Positions 61,678 through 64,000 of a DNA stretch of 64,000 nucleotides are shown piece after piece (position 1 is the first letter of the stretch; every line of letters begins with the position of its first letter). Under the pieces are notes generated by a model. It saw only the letters and a program-made list of their open reading frames with translations. It was not told the origin of the DNA and made no database searches. Source of the DNA: Cellulomonas pakistanensis (GTDB lineage: Bacteria; Actinomycetota; Actinomycetes; Actinomycetales; Cellulomonadaceae); the NCBI RefSeq assembly GCF_016862755.1, contig NZ_BONO01000024.1, forward strand, positions 1 to 64,000, read 5' to 3'. The translations under genes were made by a program, and so were the position numbers.

Positions 61678-62862
61678 TCAGCCCAGGGCGACCCACCGGC
61701 TGTCGTCGGCCGCGCTGCGCTCGACGGCGTCGAGCACGCGCTGCACGGCGAGACCGTCGGCGAACGACGGCGTCGGGTCCTGCCCGGCCGCGATCGCCCC
61801 GACCAGGTCGACGACCTGGTGGGTGAACGCGTGCTCGTAGCCGAGGCCGTGCCCGGCCGGCCACCAGCGGCCGACGTAGGCGTGCTCCGGCTCGGTCACC
61901 ACGATGCGGCGGAAGCCCGCCACGGCGGCGTCCTCCGTGGCGTCGTGGAAGTGCAGGACGTTCATGTCCTCGAAGTCGAACGACAGCGACCCGCGGTCGC
62001 CGTTCACCTCGAGCCGGATCGCGTTCTTGCGGCCGGTCGCGAACCGGGTGGCCTCGAAGACGCCGAGCCCGCCGCCGGACAGCCGGGCCAGGAACACCGC
62101 GGCGTCGTCGACCGTCACCGGGCCGCGCGCGGCGCCCGGGTCGCCGGTGCCGTGCAGGCCCGCGAACTCCGCGGCGACCGGGCGCTCGTGCACGAACGTC
62201 TCCATCAGCCCGGAGACGCCGGTCAGCCGCTCGCCGGTGATGAACTGCGCGAGGTCGACGGCGTGCGAGCCGATGTCGCCCAGGGCGCCCGAGCCGGCCT
62301 GCTGCTTGTCCAGGCGCCACGACAGCGGCGCCTCGGGGTCGGCGAGCCAGTCCTGCAGGTACTGCACGCGCACGTGCCGCACCGCGCCGATCCGGCCGTC
62401 CGCGACGAGCTGCCGCGCGAGCTGCACGGCCGGCACCCGCCGGTACGTGTAGCCGACCATCGACCGCACGCCCCGGGCGGCGGCCGCCTCGGCCGCGGCG
62501 ACCATCGCCTCGGCCTCCTCGATCGTGTTGGCGAGCGGCTTCTCGCACAGCACGTGCTTGCCCGCCTCCAGCGCCGCGATCGCGATCTCGGCGTGCGTGC
62601 GGCCCGGGGTGCAGACGTCGACCAGGTCGACGTCGTCCCGCGCCACGAGCTCCTGCCACGACGAGGCCGTGTCCTGCCAGCCCAGCCGGTCGGCCGCCGA
62701 CTTCACGGCCACGGCGTCCCGGCCGCCCAGCACCCGCATCTCGGGGTGCAGCGGCAGGTCGAAGAACCGCGGGGCGGTGCGCCACGCCTGCGAGTGCGCG
62801 GCGCCCATGAAGGCGTACCCCACCATGCCGACGCCCAGCGGCGCCGCCGTCGTCCCGTCCAT
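61678..62862 (-). CDS. Gfo/Idh/MocA family NAD(P)-dependent sugar oxidoreductase
   Basis: A 394-residue oxidoreductase. The N-terminal Rossmann fold has GVGMVGYAFMGAAHSQAWR (about 10-28), VDLVDVCTPGRTHAEIAIAALEAGKHVLCEKPLANT (the conserved EKP near 93-95) and GYTYRRVPAVQLARQLV. The substrate domain has WRLDKQQAGSGALGDIGSHAVDLAQFITG, where Asp and His of GDIGSH are catalytic. Members oxidise inositol, sugars or glycosides at a ring carbon. ATG 62862 follows GGGAGG by 7 bases. It lies between a sugar-binding lipoprotein and the dehydrogenase gene, fitting a sugar or cyclitol pathway. Confidence 0.92.
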   Translation of the reverse strand: MDGTTAAPLGVGMVGYAFMGAAHSQAWRTAPRFFDLPLHPEMRVLGGRDAVAVKSAADRLGWQDTASSWQELVARDDVDLVDVCTPGRTHAEIAIAALEAGKHVLCEKPLANTIEEAEAMVAAAEAAAARGVRSMVGYTYRRVPAVQLARQLVADGRIGAVRHVRVQYLQDWLADPEAPLSWRLDKQQAGSGALGDIGSHAVDLAQFITGERLTGVSGLMETFVHERPVAAEFAGLHGTGDPGAARGPVTVDDAAVFLARLSGGGLGVFEATRFATGRKNAIRLEVNGDRGSLSFDFEDMNVLHFHDATEDAAVAGFRRIVVTEPEHAYVGRWWPAGHGLGYEHAFTHQVVDLVGAIAAGQDPTPSFADGLAVQRVLDAVERSAADDSRWVALG

Positions 62863-62885
62863 CACGAGACCTCCCTCGGGTGCGG

Positions 62886-62918
62886 ACCCCGGGGCCGGCC
62901 GGCGGCCGGCCCCGGGGT
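62886..62918 (-). terminator. Strong hairpin after the sugar-binding lipoprotein gene
   Basis: A perfect 15-base stem (62886-62900 with 62904-62918, core CCCCGGGGCCGGCC) with a 3-base loop lies 9 bases after the lipoprotein stop, in the 64-base gap before the oxidoreductase ribosome site. It may partly terminate the message or protect its 3' end. Confidence 0.7.
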
Positions 62919-62926
62919 GGTCGCGA

Positions 62927-63985
62927 TCAGGACTCGAACGCCGAGTCGATGTACTGGTCGACGTTGTCCGCGGTCACGACGGGCGCGTACAGCTGGACGG
63001 TGCGCGGCACGCTGGACGACGCCAGGTCGCTGAGCGACTTCTCGTGCGCCACGAGGCGGGCCAGCTTGATGCCGTCGGCCGCCTGCGTCGACGGGTAGAT
63101 GACGGTCGCCTCGACGACGGACGCGTCGTCCTGGATCTCCCGCATCATGTTCGCCGAGCCGGCGCCGCCGACCAGGAAGAACTCGTCGCGGCCGGCGTTC
63201 TCGATCGCGGCCAGGACGCCGACGCCCTGGTCGTCGTCGTGGTTCCAGATGGCGTCGATCTGCGGGGCGGCCTGCAGCAGGTTCGCCGCCGCCTGCTCGC
63301 CGCCCTGGACCGTGAAGTCCGCGGCGACGCGGTTGTCGACGTCGAGGCCGCAGTCGTCGAGCGCGTCCGCGAAGCCCTGGCTGCGGTCCTGGGTCAGCGG
63401 CAGCGAGTCGATGCCGGCGATCTCGGCGACCACGGCGTCCGGGTTGTCGCCCAGCTGCTCGCAGACGTACGTGCCGGCCGAGACGCCCATGCCGTAGTTG
63501 TCGCCGAGCACGGTGGCGCGGGAGGCGAACGGGCTGGAGAACTCGCGGTCGACGTTGATGACCGGGATGCCGGCCTCCATCGCCTGGGTCGCGACGTCGG
63601 TCAGCGCGCCGCCGTCGAACGGCAGCAGCACGATCGCGTCGACGCCGTCGTTGATGAAGCCCTCGATCTGGCTGATCTGCACGTTGACGTCGTTCGTGCC
63701 CTCGGCGACCCGGAGCTCGACGTCCTCGTACTTCTCGGCCTCGGCCTGGGCGGCGGTGGTGATCGCGCCCATCCAGCCGTGGTCGGCAGCGGGGGCCGAG
63801 AAGCCGATGACGACCGTCTCGCCGGCCTCGTCGTTGTCGGACACGGCGACCGGGGCGGCCTCCGCGCCGCCCTCGTCCTCCTCGGCCGGGGCGTTGGAGG
63901 TGCAGGCCGCGAGGAACGCGACGGACAGCACGGCGACCGGCGCGAGGGCGCGGCCGCGGCGGCGCGTGGTGCGGGTGGTGGACAT
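62927..63985 (-). CDS. Sugar ABC transporter substrate-binding lipoprotein
   Basis: A 352-residue periplasmic-binding-protein of the ribose/xylose/inositol type (peripla_BP_4). A basic N-terminus and lipobox FLAAC (Cys28) anchor it. VVIGFSAPAADHGWMGAITTAAQAEAEKY, VQISQIEGFINDGVDAIVLLPFDGGALTD, AGIPVINVDREF, AEIAGIDSLPLTQDRSQGFADAL and AIWNHDDDQGVGVLAAIENAG are typical. The ATG has an AAGGAG site. The ATPase and permease are not in the window and presumably lie to its right or elsewhere. Its position points to import of a monosaccharide or inositol. Confidence 0.92.
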   Translation of the reverse strand: MSTTRTTRRRGRALAPVAVLSVAFLAACTSNAPAEEDEGGAEAAPVAVSDNDEAGETVVIGFSAPAADHGWMGAITTAAQAEAEKYEDVELRVAEGTNDVNVQISQIEGFINDGVDAIVLLPFDGGALTDVATQAMEAGIPVINVDREFSSPFASRATVLGDNYGMGVSAGTYVCEQLGDNPDAVVAEIAGIDSLPLTQDRSQGFADALDDCGLDVDNRVAADFTVQGGEQAAANLLQAAPQIDAIWNHDDDQGVGVLAAIENAGRDEFFLVGGAGSANMMREIQDDASVVEATVIYPSTQAADGIKLARLVAHEKSLSDLASSSVPRTVQLYAPVVTADNVDQYIDSAFES

Positions 63986-64000
63986 GGGATCTCCTTCGAC

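Overview
The window is very GC-rich and gene-dense. It carries a complete Pup-proteasome locus, mycobacteria-like gene order around trmI and a RecB-type nuclease, GTG starts, and many starts placed 6-7 bases after a -10 hexamer. It is therefore a high-GC actinobacterium. A chemoreceptor, a GH15 enzyme and several sugar-metabolism genes fit a motile Cellulomonas-like (Cellulomonadaceae) organism; that last step is inference.

Region 1 (1-21.9 kb) is largely housekeeping. All three excision-repair genes lie here: uvrC (cut by the left edge), uvrA with a LexA-like box, and uvrB. Between them are an OsmC protein, a GH15 glucanohydrolase overlapping a metallo-beta-lactamase-fold hydrolase, a Pro/Ser/Gly-rich membrane protein with a duplicated Cys repeat, an acyl-CoA dehydrogenase, a YciI protein, two tandem TerC proteins behind a predicted yybP-ykoY manganese riboswitch, and a VOC protein. 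A DUF222-HNH protein, pcp, coaE, hisF and an FKBP lipoprotein follow.

Region 2 (22-32.7 kb) reads mpa, dop, pup, prcB, prcA, pafA on the minus strand. This is the whole pupylation, depupylation, unfolding and degradation pathway. Upstream lie trmI and an M50 protease, with a divergent RecB-like nuclease and a HAD phosphatase.

Region 3 (32.8-45.5 kb) is a set of small regulated units. It includes a PadR regulator with a palindrome shared by two divergent promoters, a pterin dehydratase/DinB fusion, a DUF1772-NmrA pair opposite an AraC regulator, and an SRPBCC-ArsR-SRPBCC operon with two matching operators. It also holds a ferritin-like protein, a chemoreceptor, a FUSC protein, a GNAT remnant and an RNB-domain RNase.

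Region 4 (45.6-64 kb) is all on the minus strand. Its core is an eight-gene, tightly overlapping ebo-type metabolite cluster (45607-54227): EboA, TatD (EboB), UbiA (EboC), EboE and an EboF-like phosphodiesterase, plus two sugar-isomerase-like TIM barrels and an inositol-phosphate-synthase-like enzyme. No dehydroquinate-synthase-like EboD is present, so the inositol-phosphate-synthase homologue may fill the cyclase role. Upstream are a DUF916/WxL-like surface pair, a Tat-exported sugar isomerase, a secreted PQQ-type sugar dehydrogenase, a Gfo/Idh/MocA oxidoreductase and a sugar ABC-transporter lipoprotein. Together these suggest sugar or cyclitol uptake and conversion across the envelope.

No tRNA, rRNA, CRISPR array, insertion sequence or prophage was recognised. 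No gene-free stretch exceeds 300 bases.
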